In this document: piece by piece, positions 1 through 6,408 of the stretch
Position numbering within the stretch: the first letter of the stretch is position 1
How the letters are laid out: every line of letters starts with the position of its first letter
NCBI GenBank assembly: GCA_905210875.1
Contig: CAJLYN010000131.1
Location: forward strand, 1 to 6,408
Length of the DNA: 6,408 nt
Direction of reading: 5' to 3'
Origin: an uncultured Bacteroides sp.
GTDB lineage: Bacteria > Bacteroidota > Bacteroidia > Bacteroidales > UBA11471
Notes under the pieces: model-generated
Seen by the model: only the letters and a program-made list of their open reading frames with translations
The model's database searches: none
What the model was told of the DNA's origin: nothing
Translations under genes and position numbers: made by a program

Positions 1-296
1 ATATTGTCTCTTATTGTTCCGTTAAATAGCCATGTATCTTGTAAAACCATTCCAAATAATTTTCGTATATCTCCTCTATTATAATCAGTTACATTGTTTC
101 CATCAATATATATTGCTCCATCATTTAAGTCATAAAATCTCATTAATAGCTTAACGATTGTAGTCTTTCCTGCTCCGGTAGGACCTACTATAGCAATCTT
201 TTGTCCATCTTTTACTTCAGCATTAAAATCATTTATAATTATATTTTCTGGATTATATCCAAATTTTACATGGTCAAATTTAATATTTCCATCTAA
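1..296 (-). other. Segment 3 of chimera: start of an ABC exporter nucleotide-binding domain, truncated
   Basis: Residues about 781-878. After the shared word LDGNIKF the sequence follows the beginning of an ABC multidrug/lipid exporter NBD (MsbA/LmrA-like): an FDHVKFGY strand with the A-loop-type aromatic, [18 protein letters not shown], Walker A GPTGAGKT at 818-825, and the Q-loop region [17 protein letters not shown] with Q866. The signature LSGGQ, Walker B and H-loop would lie beyond position 1 and are not visible. The transmembrane domain that should precede this NBD is absent, replaced by ClpC. Composition matches the ClpC segment (17 of 60 G+C in the first row), so both may come from one AT-rich genome. 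Confidence 0.8.
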
Positions 297-2636
297 TATT
301 TCTTCAGCTAATTTATCTTCTACAATATTTTGTATTGCTCTACGAAGTGGTCTTGCACCGAATTCTTTGTCTACACCTTTTTTAGCAATTAATTCTTTAA
401 CAGATTTATCAATTTTAATATTTAAACCTTGTTCTACTAATCTTTGTTCTACATTTTTTAATAATAAATCTATAATGCTATTTATTTCTTCATCATTTAA
501 TTTATGGAATACTATAATATCATCAATACGATTTATAAATTCTGGTCTTAATTGTTTCTTCAATTCTGCCATTACATTTTTCTTAATCTCTTCATATTCC
601 TTAGCTTCATCTTCTTCTGCTAAATTTGTAAATCCTAAAGATTTCTTTTCTGTAATTAGTCTTGCACCTATATTTGATGTCATAATTATTACTGTATTCT
701 TAAAATTAACTGTTCTACCTTGGCTGTCTGTTAATCTACCATCTTCTAGAATTTGTAATAACATATTCATAACATCTGGATGTGCTTTTTCTATTTCATC
801 AAACAATATTACAGAATATGGTTTTCTTCTTATTTTTTCTGTTAATTGACCACCATCATCAAAACCAACATATCCTGGAGGCGCACCAATTAATTTAGCA
901 ACAGAATGTGGTTCCATAAATTCTGACATATCAATTCTTATCATGGCATCTTCTGTACCAAATAAGCTTTCTGCCAATGCTTTAGATAATTCTGTTTTAC
1001 CAACACCTGTTGGACCTAAGAATAAGAATGAACCTATTGGTCTATTAGGATTTTTAAGACCTACTCTGCTTCTTCTTATTGCTTTTGCAACTGCTTCTAC
1101 AGCTTCATTTTGACCAATTACTCTTTTATGCAATTCTTTATCTAAGTTCTTTAATTTCTTATTTTCATCTTGAGTTATTTTAGCAGCTGGAATTCCTGTC
1201 CAACTTGCAATTGTTTTAGCAATATCCTCTTCTGTTAATTTTGGAATTGCTTTTGTCTTTTTACTTTTCCATTTATTTCTTTCTTCTTCTAGTTCTTCTT
1301 TTAGTTTATTTACTTCATCTCTTATTTTAGCAGCTTTCTCAAATTTTTGTACTTTTACAGCAGCCTCTTTTTCTTGATTCATCTTTTCTATTTTATCTTC
1401 CATCTCTTTTAGACTATCTGGTTCTTCTAAAGAAGATAATCTAATTTTTGAAGAAGCTTCATCAATTAAATCTATTGCTTTATCTGGTAAAAATCTATCA
1501 TTAATATATCTGCTAGATAATTCTACAGCTGCATTTATAGCTTCATCTGTAATTTTTATATTATGATGAGCTTCGTATTTATCTCTTATACCCTTTAAGA
1601 TTTCTACAGTTTCTTCATGAGTTGGTTCATTAACAGTTACAGGACTAAATCTTCTTTCCAACGCGCTGTCTTTTTCTATATATTTTCTATATTCATTTAA
1701 AGTCGTAGCACCAATTAATTGAATCTCCCCTCTGGCTAATAATGGTTTTAGAATATTTGCCGCATCAATAGCACCTTCTGCAGAACCTGCACCTACTATT
1801 GTATGAATCTCATCTATAAATAGAATTACATCTCCAGCTTTTTTTACTTCATTTAAAGCTTTCTTTATTCTTTCTTCGAAGTCGCCTCTATATTTTGCAC
1901 CAGCAATCATACTAGATAAATCGATTGTTACAACTCTTTTATCCTTTAAAATTTCTGGAACATCACCTTGAACAATTTTTTCTGCTAATCCTTCTACTAC
2001 AGCTGTTTTACCTACACCTGGTTCACCAATTAAAATTGGATTATTTTTTGTTTTACGTGACAAGATTTGAATCACACGACGAATTTCATCATCACGACCG
2101 ATAACAGGGTCGAGTTTACCCGAACGAGCACGCTCGTTCAGATTAATGGCATATTTACTCAATGAGTTGTAGGTCTCTTCGGCCGAAGCATCTTTCACCT
2201 TCTGCCCTTTACGCAACTCGTCGATGGCCATTCCCAACTCTTTCTCGGCTACGCCGGCATCAATAAGCAGTTTCGATGCCGTGCACGAAGTCTGCAAGAT
2301 TGCCATTATGATAGCTTCCAGCGGGACGAATTGGTCGCCCAACTTGGCAGAATAATCGACAGCCTTCTGTAAAGCGGTGTTACTCTCCCGGCTGAGATAG
2401 GGCTCACCTCCGCTCACTTTGGGTAGCGTTTCCAACTCCCTTTCGAGCGACGATTTCAAGAGTGCGGTATTCACGCCCATTTTCTGGAACAGATACCCCA
2501 CAACACTCTCGCCCACATCCATGACGCCAAGCAGCAGATGGGTAGGCTCGATAGACTGCTGGTTGCGCCGCGTAGCCATATCGATAGCCTTCTGCACCGC
2601 CTCTTGCGACTTGATGGTAAAATTGTTAAAGTTCAT
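1..2636 (-). CDS. clpB: Chimeric ClpB/ClpC AAA+ chaperone-ABC ATPase reading frame, 3' truncated (probable misassembly)
   Basis: Read on the minus strand, an ATG at 2636 opens a frame with no stop to position 1 (878 codons plus 2 bases). Residues 1-150 are the two-repeat Clp N-domain. NBD1 has Walker A GEPGVGKT at 204-211, pore loop KYRG at 248-251, Walker B ILFIDE ending at D275-E276 and arginine-finger pair R328-R329. A short middle region carries a UVR-like motif at about 417-451. NBD2 has Walker A GPTGVGKT at 541-548, pore loop GYVG at 588-591, Walker B D613-E614 and a ClpP-docking type LGF at 667-669. From about 787 the sequence is an ABC-exporter nucleotide-binding domain. The N-terminus is Bacteroidales ClpB (disaggregase, no ClpP), whereas the rest of the AAA+ part is Firmicutes ClpC (ClpP partner). 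ClpB's long coiled-coil M-domain is absent. The start is supported by AAGGAG upstream and the family N-terminus. The native gene here is most likely clpB; the remainder is probably foreign sequence joined in assembly. Confidence 0.85.
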   Translation of the reverse strand, partial: MNFNNFTIKSQEAVQKAIDMATRRNQQSIEPTHLLLGVMDVGESVVGYLFQKMGVNTALLKSSLERELETLPKVSGGEPYLSRESNTALQKAVDYSAKLGDQFVPLEAIIMAILQTSCTASKLLIDAGVAEKELGMAIDELRKGQKVKDASAEETYNSLSKYAINLNERARSGKLDPVIGRDDEIRRVIQILSRKTKNNPILIGEPGVGKTAVVEGLAEKIVQGDVPEILKDKRVVTIDLSSMIAGAKYRGDFEERIKKALNEVKKAGDVILFIDEIHTIVGAGSAEGAIDAANILKPLLARGEIQLIGATTLNEYRKYIEKDSALERRFSPVTVNEPTHEETVEILKGIRDKYEAHHNIKITDEAINAAVELSSRYINDRFLPDKAIDLIDEASSKIRLSSLEEPDSLKEMEDKIEKMNQEKEAAVKVQKFEKAAKIRDEVNKLKEELEEERNKWKSKKTKAIPKLTEEDIAKTIASWTGIPAAKITQDENKKLKNLDKELHKRVIGQNEAVEAVAKAIRRSRVGLKNPNRPIGSFLFLGPTGVGKTELSKALAESLFGTEDAMIRIDMSEFMEPHSVAKLIGAPPGYVGFDDGGQLTEKIRRKPYSVILFDEIEKAHPDVMNMLLQILEDGRLTDSQGRTVNFKNTVIIMTSNIGARLITEKKSLGFTNLAEEDEAKEYEEIKKNVMAELKKQLRPEFINRIDDIIVFHKLNDEEINSIIDLLLKNVEQRLVEQGLNIKIDKSVKELIAKKGVDKEFGARPLRRAIQNIVEDKLAEEILDGNIKFDHVKFGYNPENIIINDFNAEVKDGQKIAIVGPTGAGKTTIVKLLMRFYDLNDGAIYIDGNNVTDYNRGDIRKLFGMVLQDTWLFNGTIRDN
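276..2060 (-). other. clpC: Segment 2 of chimera: AT-rich Clostridia-type ClpC body (NBD1, UVR/M region, NBD2)
   Basis: Residues about 193-787. It resembles Firmicutes ClpC, the unfoldase that feeds substrates to Clp[19 protein letters not shown] in NBD1, a short middle region with the UVR-like stretch [27 protein letters not shown] before NBD2, and the LGF tripeptide at 667-669 in the position of the ClpP-docking loop, which ClpB lacks. The C-terminal small domain ([23 protein letters not shown]) is present, but the usual last 20 or so residues are replaced by ABC sequence. Composition is about 30% GC, with AGA the dominant Arg codon and A/T third positions, unlike everything else in the window except part of the glycosyltransferase. 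TGG encodes tryptophan, and no TGA occurs in frame, so the standard code is used. The source is probably an AT-rich member of Clostridia; the genus is not identifiable by eye. Confidence 0.8.
2060..2636 (-). other. Segment 1 of chimera: Bacteroidales ClpB N-domain and start of NBD1
   Basis: Residues 1 to about 192. The opening [17 protein letters not shown] and the later stretch [19 protein letters not shown] are characteristic of Bacteroidota ClpB, the ATP-dependent disaggregase that works with DnaK in the cytoplasm. Two Clp_N repeats are visible, beginning near residues 6 ([12 protein letters not shown]) and 85 ([12 protein letters not shown]). Base composition is about 50% GC (32 of 60 in the row at 2221), with mixed Arg codons CGG, CGC, CGT and AGG, like the tgt gene across the intergenic region. 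This part is therefore native to the surrounding DNA. The right end of the segment is only approximate because the neighbouring sequence is conserved between ClpB and ClpC. Confidence 0.8.
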
Positions 2637-2644
2637 ATCTTGTT

Positions 2645-2650
2645 CTCCTT
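2645..2650 (-). promoter_or_regulatory. Ribosome binding site for the ClpB start
   Basis: On the minus strand AAGGAG lies 8 bases before the ATG at 2636, within an A-rich leader. It is the only clear Shine-Dalgarno sequence in the window; tgt, the permease and the glycosyltransferase lack one, as is common in Bacteroidota. It fixes the start of the ClpB frame. Confidence 0.6.
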
Positions 2651-2826
2651 TCTTTTATTTCATTCTTTTATCATCTTTTCTGCAAAGCCGATGCCAAAAA
2701 AGGTTTACCGCCATTTATTCTGTTTCTGAACCTGTTAAAATGACAAAACGACAGAAAAAAATTTCTATCAAACCCCAATCGTTTTATCTATTGCCTGTTG
2801 AACCTTCTACCATACGCTGACATTTT

Positions 2827-2841
2827 GACCGTGATACGGTC
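2827..2841. repeat. Interrupted palindrome GACCGT-GAT-ACGGTC
   Basis: Six perfect base pairs flank a 3-base centre. It lies about 75 bp upstream of the putative tgt -7 element and nearly 200 bp from the clpB start. It could be an operator for either divergent gene or a small hairpin. A 6-bp arm can occur by chance, so function is unproven. Confidence 0.35.
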
Positions 2842-2889
2842 GGCATTCTCGACATTCTTATCACCTGTAACACGTTTTAAAGGGGCAAG

Positions 2890-2921
2890 GTTGTAGCAAA
2901 GGCAAGAAAAAATTATCTTTG
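2890..2921 (+). promoter_or_regulatory. Bacteroidales-type sigma-ABfr promoter for tgt
   Basis: The -7 element TATCTTTG (2914-2921) matches the Bacteroidota consensus TAnnTTTG fully. The -33 element GTTG (2890-2893) matches TTTG in three of four positions, and 20 bp separate the two. Transcription would start near 2927-2930, leaving a leader of only about 10-15 bases before the tgt ATG. It probably drives tgt and the two genes behind it. Confidence 0.6.
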
Positions 2922-2940
2922 CAAGGTATTTCTTCGTCAT

Positions 2941-4071
2941 ATGGACTTTATCTTACAATATACCGACCCACAAAGCAATGCTCGCGCCGGTCTTATCACT
3001 ACCGACCACGGGACGATAGAGACACCCATATTCATGCCTGTAGGGACAGTGGGCAGCGTCAAAGCGGTACACCAACATGAGTTGCGCGACGACATAAAGG
3101 CTCAAATCATACTGGGCAACACCTACCATCTCTACCTGCGTCCGGGGCTCGATATTCTCGAACGGGCCGGAGGGCTACACAAATTTAACGGGTGGGAAAG
3201 GCCTATACTGACCGACAGTGGCGGTTTTCAGGTATTTTCATTGTCAGGCATACGAAAACTTACCGAAGAGGGTGTACAGTTCCGCTCCCATATCGACGGG
3301 TCGAAACATCTCTTCACCCCCGAAAACGTCGTCGATACGCAACGTATCATCGGAGCCGACATCATCATGGCTCTTGACGAATGCACCCCAGGAGATGCCG
3401 ACTATGCTTATGCCCGCAAATCGCTTTCGCTCACCCAAAGGTGGCTCGACCGGGGTTGGAAGCATATGAACGAGACCGAAGGGAAATATGGTTACCGGCA
3501 AGCCTTCTTCCCCATTGTGCAGGGATGTGTTTATCCCGAGTTGCGCCGCGAAGCCGCCCGACACGTTGCCGACCTGGGTGCCGACGGTAATGCCATCGGT
3601 GGCCTGGCCGTAGGCGAGCCTACCGAGAAAATGTATGAAATGATAGAGGTCGTCAACGAAATACTGCCAGTCGACAAGCCTCGTTATCTCATGGGGGTAG
3701 GCACACCGGCCAACCTGCTGGAAGCCATCGAACGAGGAGTCGATATGTTTGACTGCGTCATGCCCACCCGCAACGGACGCAACGGCATGCTCTTCACCCG
3801 CAACGGTATCATGAACATGCGCAATCGCAAATGGGCCGATGACTTCTCTCCCATCGAAGAAGGGGGTGCATCATACGTCGACGAACAATACTCCCGCGCC
3901 TACCTGCGTCACCTTTTCATTGCTGATGAGCTGCTGGCCCTTCAAATAGCCTCGATACACAATCTGGCCTTCTATCTATGGTTGGTGCGAGAAGCTCGCA
4001 AACACATCATCAATGGCGACTTTGTCTCGTGGAAAAGAGAGATGGTCGTGCGAGTAACCCAACGATTGTAA
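2941..4071 (+). CDS. tgt: Queuine/preQ1 tRNA-ribosyltransferase (TGT), zinc-cysteine-less
   Basis: Tgt exchanges guanine-34 in the anticodon of GUN tRNAs (Asp, Asn, His, Tyr) for preQ1, the committed tRNA step of queuosine synthesis in the cytoplasm. The 376-residue length is normal for the bacterial enzyme. The TIM-barrel motifs are present: TPIFMPVGTVGSVKAV at 28-43, LTDSGGFQVFS with D92, a base-recognition aspartate in MALDEC (D146), the GGLAVGE loop near residue 220, and the nucleophile region DCVMPTRNGRNG with D271. The zinc site is altered: the CxCxxC cysteines are replaced by G309, S311 and D314, while the histidine ligand H340 in IHNL remains at the usual 26-residue spacing. I believe this loss is shared with other Bacteroidota Tgt proteins but cannot check. 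The start at 2941 is favoured by the family N-terminus and the promoter just upstream; there is no clear Shine-Dalgarno. The permease gene begins 17 bases after the stop. Confidence 0.96.
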   Translation: MDFILQYTDPQSNARAGLITTDHGTIETPIFMPVGTVGSVKAVHQHELRDDIKAQIILGNTYHLYLRPGLDILERAGGLHKFNGWERPILTDSGGFQVFSLSGIRKLTEEGVQFRSHIDGSKHLFTPENVVDTQRIIGADIIMALDECTPGDADYAYARKSLSLTQRWLDRGWKHMNETEGKYGYRQAFFPIVQGCVYPELRREAARHVADLGADGNAIGGLAVGEPTEKMYEMIEVVNEILPVDKPRYLMGVGTPANLLEAIERGVDMFDCVMPTRNGRNGMLFTRNGIMNMRNRKWADDFSPIEEGGASYVDEQYSRAYLRHLFIADELLALQIASIHNLAFYLWLVREARKHIINGDFVSWKREMVVRVTQRL

Positions 4072-4088
4072 TCTTTCCATACCCGGAT

Positions 4089-5159
4089 ATGATAAAAAAG
4101 ATAGACCTTTATATTATACGAAAGTTTTTGGGGACATATGTGTTTGCCATTGCCCTGATTATTGCCATTGTCGTGGTTTTCGACGTAAACGAGAAACTCG
4201 ACGCCTTACTCAAAGCACCGTTCAGGGCTACGATTTTTGACTATTATCTCAACTTTATCCCCTACTTTATCAGCCTGTTCAGCCCGCTGTTTACTTTCAT
4301 ATCGGTTATCTTTTTCACCTCCAAACTTGCCGACAATTCTGAGATTATCGCCATGTTGGCCAGTGGCATCAGTTTCAAACGGCTGCTGGTTCCTTACATG
4401 ATTTCGGCCGGAATCATTGCCGGACTCAATTTCTACCTCAACAGCTACATCATACCGCCGGCTACAGCTACCCGCATAGAATTTCAAAACACCTATGTGA
4501 AAAACAAAAAGGTCGACTATGCCAGTAATATCCAACTACAAGTCGAGCCTGGTGTCATTGCCTACATCAGCCGCTACGACAACCGGACAAAAACAGGATA
4601 CCGCTTTTCTCTTGAAAAATTTGACGGAAAGATTCTCCAATCGAGACTCACGGCTCAATCGGTTACCTACGACGAAAACTACCATTGGGTCGTAAAAAAC
4701 TATGTAATACGCGACTTCGACGGTATGCATGAATACCTCTCTCGCGGCTCTCAACTCGACACGATTATCAGCATTGAGCCATCGGATTTTCTTATTTCCA
4801 AATACGACAGCGAACTGATGACGACTCCCGAACTGAAAACCTACATCGACCGGCAGAAACAAAGGGGTGTGGCCAACATTATCGGGTTCGAAATCGAGTA
4901 TCACCGGCGTTTTGCCAACACGGCTGCGGCTTTCATACTCACCCTCATCGGCGTCTCTCTCTCCTCGCGCAAGGTCAAAGGAGGCATGGGCTTCAACATC
5001 GCCATGGGGCTGCTGCTGAGTTTCTCCTACATTCTCTTCGACATGGTGTCCTCAACCTTTGCCATATCGGGCGCCACATCCCCCCAACTGGCTGTGTGGA
5101 TACCCAACATTCTCTATGCCTTCATTGCCATAGGGCTATACTTCAAAGCGCCCAAATAG
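4089..5159 (+). CDS. LptF/LptG (YjgP/YjgQ) family permease of the LPS export system
   Basis: In the Lpt system, LptF and LptG form the inner-membrane part of the LptB2FG ABC transporter that extracts lipopolysaccharide and passes it to LptC/LptA. From the ATG at 4089 the protein has 356 residues, the usual size. Membrane segments are seen at about 13-32, 54-78 and 98-122. A largely polar region at about 125-280 with many beta-prone stretches would be the periplasmic jellyroll, followed by three more segments at about 285-302, 310-332 and 338-353. The cytoplasmic coupling-helix motif SEIIAMLASGIS (84-95), which docks on LptB, is typical of the family. An upstream ATG at 3978 would overlap tgt by 94 bases and add 37 non-family residues, so I reject it; KKIDLYIIRKFL is the expected N-terminus. 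Sequence alone does not tell me whether it acts as LptF or LptG. The 17-bp gap after tgt suggests co-transcription, and I recall the tgt-permease pair as common in Bacteroidales. Confidence 0.92.
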   Translation: MIKKIDLYIIRKFLGTYVFAIALIIAIVVVFDVNEKLDALLKAPFRATIFDYYLNFIPYFISLFSPLFTFISVIFFTSKLADNSEIIAMLASGISFKRLLVPYMISAGIIAGLNFYLNSYIIPPATATRIEFQNTYVKNKKVDYASNIQLQVEPGVIAYISRYDNRTKTGYRFSLEKFDGKILQSRLTAQSVTYDENYHWVVKNYVIRDFDGMHEYLSRGSQLDTIISIEPSDFLISKYDSELMTTPELKTYIDRQKQRGVANIIGFEIEYHRRFANTAAAFILTLIGVSLSSRKVKGGMGFNIAMGLLLSFSYILFDMVSSTFAISGATSPQLAVWIPNILYAFIAIGLYFKAPK

Positions 5160-5186
5160 AATCATCTCAGACTATATAATTATAAT

Positions 5187-6179
5187 ATGGATACCCCTCA
5201 ATATTGTGTAGCTATACGTACATTAGGAACTGGCGGAGAAAAATATCTTCAGACTCTTCTTTCCTTACAGAAACAAACCATTCCTCCACAAAAAATACTC
5301 GTCTACATTGCCGAAGGCTATTCCATACCCAAAGAGACTATTGGCATCGAACAATACATCTACTGTCCAAAGGGTATGGTAAGCCAACGCTCTTTACCTT
5401 TTAATGAAATAGACACAGAGTGGATTCTATTTCTTGACGATGACATCGTTATTCCCAATAATGGCGTTGAAAAGTTATTCTCGGCGTTGAAACAATATAA
5501 TGGTGATTGTATATCTCCCAATATATTCCTAAATCATGAGCTTTCATTTAGAGCCAAAATAAAAGCAGCTCTTTCTTCTCAGACATTCCCTCATTGGGAT
5601 AAACATTGGGCATTCAAAATAAGGCGCTCTGGCCATTACTCCTATAACAATGACCCCGATGCAATCATGCCTACACAAAGCGCAGCCTTTGCTTGTTTAT
5701 TATGCCGAAAAAAAGCCTATGAACACATTCATTTTGAAGATGAACGCTGGATAGACCATTTCAAATATGCTTTAGGCGACGACCAACTATTTTACTATAA
5801 ATTATATTTATACGGATATAGAACTCTTATATATTATAATAGCGGTATCGTCCATTTGAATGCAAAAAGTGGGAACCACAAAAATTATCGAGAAGCACAC
5901 TTGAACGCCATTATCATACGATATGCTATCTGGTGGAGAACCATATATTCTATTCAAACTAAACGGAAAAACAAGATTCTTTGTATTTTTTCTTATTTAG
6001 GAACCAGTCTAATATATTTATGTTTTTCGTTTATAAATTTTCTATCCAAGAGGAAGTGGTATATTCTTTTCAACATTTGGAAAGGAAATCTAATAGGATA
6101 TAAATATGTTCATTCCAAAGAGTATCTTTCGTACCCCGATTATTTGGCACATTTAGGAACTAAAGACCAACGTTGCTAA
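5187..6179 (+). CDS. Family 2 (GT-A fold) glycosyltransferase
   Basis: This 330-residue protein should transfer a sugar from a nucleotide-sugar donor to a surface glycan or lipid-linked acceptor at the cytoplasmic membrane; donor and acceptor cannot be told. The N-terminus has the GT2 pattern (VAIRTLGTGGEKYLQTLLSL, then SLQKQTIPPQKILVYIAEGY). The metal-binding DDD (D84-D86) sits in WILFLDDDIVIPNN, and an acidic GDDQLFYYKLYLYGY (D198-D199) occupies the usual place of the catalytic-base region. A hydrophobic stretch at about 264-286 followed by SKRKW suggests C-terminal membrane attachment. There is no signal peptide. The start at 5187 fits the family and lies 27 bp after the permease stop; the leader is A/T-only near the ATG with no Shine-Dalgarno. 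GC is low (about 27-33% in the rows counted), well below tgt and the permease, as is common for exchanged polysaccharide genes. Co-transcription with the permease is likely but not proven. Confidence 0.85.
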   Translation: MDTPQYCVAIRTLGTGGEKYLQTLLSLQKQTIPPQKILVYIAEGYSIPKETIGIEQYIYCPKGMVSQRSLPFNEIDTEWILFLDDDIVIPNNGVEKLFSALKQYNGDCISPNIFLNHELSFRAKIKAALSSQTFPHWDKHWAFKIRRSGHYSYNNDPDAIMPTQSAAFACLLCRKKAYEHIHFEDERWIDHFKYALGDDQLFYYKLYLYGYRTLIYYNSGIVHLNAKSGNHKNYREAHLNAIIIRYAIWWRTIYSIQTKRKNKILCIFSYLGTSLIYLCFSFINFLSKRKWYILFNIWKGNLIGYKYVHSKEYLSYPDYLAHLGTKDQRC

Positions 6180-6212
6180 AACTCTATTTTTTTATCCAAT
6201 GATGATAATAGC

Positions 6213-6240
6213 CGTAAATTTTTCCCTTTAAAAATTTACG
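6213..6240. terminator. Perfect 11-bp inverted repeat, likely bidirectional terminator
   Basis: CGTAAATTTTT (6213-6223) pairs exactly with AAAAATTTACG (6230-6240) across a 6-base loop CCCTTT. A T-rich run TTCTTTTATG follows on the plus strand. It lies 33 bp after the glycosyltransferase stop and about 48 bp before the stop of the converging minus-strand gene, the expected place for a shared terminator. The stem is mostly A-T pairs, so it may be weak. Confidence 0.6.
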
Positions 6241-6287
6241 TTCTTTTATGCTTTATGTACAAAATAGGACGTTCATATTCAATTTTA

Positions 6288-6408
6288 TTATAATGCGCAG
6301 ATAATCTTATCCTGATATGCTGCCGGAACTTCTTCTTTATCCAGAGACATACTGATAATAAAGGAAACTTTGAAGGTTTCACCGATGGCACTTAACTGAT
6401 CCAGTGTT
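6288..6408 (-). CDS. 3' end of an unidentified minus-strand gene
   Basis: Reading minus from 6407 gives 39 residues, TLDQLSAIGETFKVSFIISM followed by SLDKEEVPAAYQDKIICAL, ending at TAA (6288-6290), with a second TAA directly behind. The gene enters from beyond the right edge, so its start is unknown. Codon use (CTG, ATC, GCC, CCG) and about 40% GC look like ordinary coding sequence of the host, and the converging hairpin at 6213-6240 supports a real gene end here. I do not recognise the family. No transmembrane segment or metal motif is visible in the fragment. Confidence 0.6.
   Translation of the reverse strand, partial: TLDQLSAIGETFKVSFIISMSLDKEEVPAAYQDKIICAL

Larger units (their letters stand above)
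2637..2940. other. Divergent intergenic region between clpB and tgt
   Basis: About 300 bp separate the two outward-facing starts. I see no supported coding sequence; open frames entering it from the left on the plus strand are the antisense of the ClpB N-domain. It contains the clpB ribosome binding site on the left, a 15-bp interrupted palindrome near 2834 and the tgt promoter on the right. A clpB promoter must lie here, but I find only poor matches to the Bacteroidales consensus on the minus strand (for example CAAA-type elements at 2744-2747 and 2769-2772 with a 21-bp gap), so I do not call one. No CIRCE-like inverted repeat was noticed. Confidence 0.6.

Noticed and set aside
367..849. Plus-strand open frame of 160 codons
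   Set aside because: It is exactly antisense to the ClpC NBD2 region; the product is low-complexity Ser/Ile/Phe-rich, as expected from reading an AT-rich gene backwards.
1..2060. Mycoplasma-type genetic code (TGA as Trp) in the AT-rich segment
   Set aside because: All tryptophans I read are TGG and the frame contains no in-frame TGA, so the standard code suffices.
2419..2820. Plus-strand open frames running from the ClpB N-domain into the intergenic region (also 2538-2729)
   Set aside because: Most of their length is antisense to the ClpB N-domain, which has clear family motifs on the minus strand; they have no recognisable domain or ribosome binding site.
3978..4088. Longer start for the permease at 3978
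   Set aside because: It would overlap the conserved C-terminus of tgt by 94 bases and add residues with no family similarity; the ATG at 4089 gives the normal N-terminus.
4206..4904. Minus-strand open frames of about 109 and 122 codons within the permease gene
   Set aside because: They are antisense shadows of the membrane protein; the plus frame has the coupling-helix motif and membrane segments.
1..6408. CRISPR array, tRNA or rRNA gene, insertion sequence ends, riboswitch
   Set aside because: No spaced direct repeats, cloverleaf-like segments, rRNA motifs, terminal inverted repeats with a transposase, or recognisable riboswitch leader were seen; the chimera joins have no flanking repeats or target duplications either.

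Overview
The window looks like a Bacteroidales (Bacteroidota) chromosomal segment, possibly a short metagenomic contig because a gene is cut at each end. The evidence is a ClpB N-terminus beginning [17 protein letters not shown], a tgt gene followed closely by an LptF/LptG-family permease, a promoter of the -33 TTG / -7 TAnnTTTG type before tgt, and mostly absent Shine-Dalgarno sequences. Exact genus cannot be read from this.

Layout. Positions 1-2636 (minus strand) hold one uninterrupted reading frame of 878 codons that runs off the left edge. It is a three-part chimera. Residues 1 to about 192 are the N-domain and start of NBD1 of a Bacteroidales ClpB, with about 50% GC in the rows I counted. 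Residues about 193-786 are a ClpC (UVR motif, ClpP-docking LGF) of an AT-rich Clostridia/Firmicutes type, about 30% GC. Residues about 782-878 are the start of the nucleotide-binding domain of an ABC exporter of the same AT-rich type. Both joins fall exactly in stretches shared by the two partners (the NBD1 Walker A region; the word LDGNIKF). That is the signature of a k-mer or low-homology assembly join, so I consider an assembly artefact much more likely than a new fusion protein. About 300 bp of divergent intergenic DNA (2637-2940) follows, with a good tgt promoter and a small palindrome. On the plus strand come tgt (2941-4071), an LptF/LptG permease (4089-5159) and an AT-richer family 2 glycosyltransferase (5187-6179), closely spaced and probably co-transcribed. 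A hairpin (6213-6240) and the 3' end of an unidentified minus-strand gene (6288-6408) close the window.

Functionally, tgt makes the queuosine precursor exchange in tRNA. The permease belongs to the LPS export machinery, and the glycosyltransferase may decorate a surface glycan, so the last two plausibly concern the cell envelope. The most unusual biological feature outside the chimera is that this Tgt lacks all three zinc-binding cysteines of the enzyme while keeping the histidine and catalytic aspartates. I do not see a credible undescribed system here; the most important message is that positions 1 to about 2060 should not be trusted as one gene until checked with reads.
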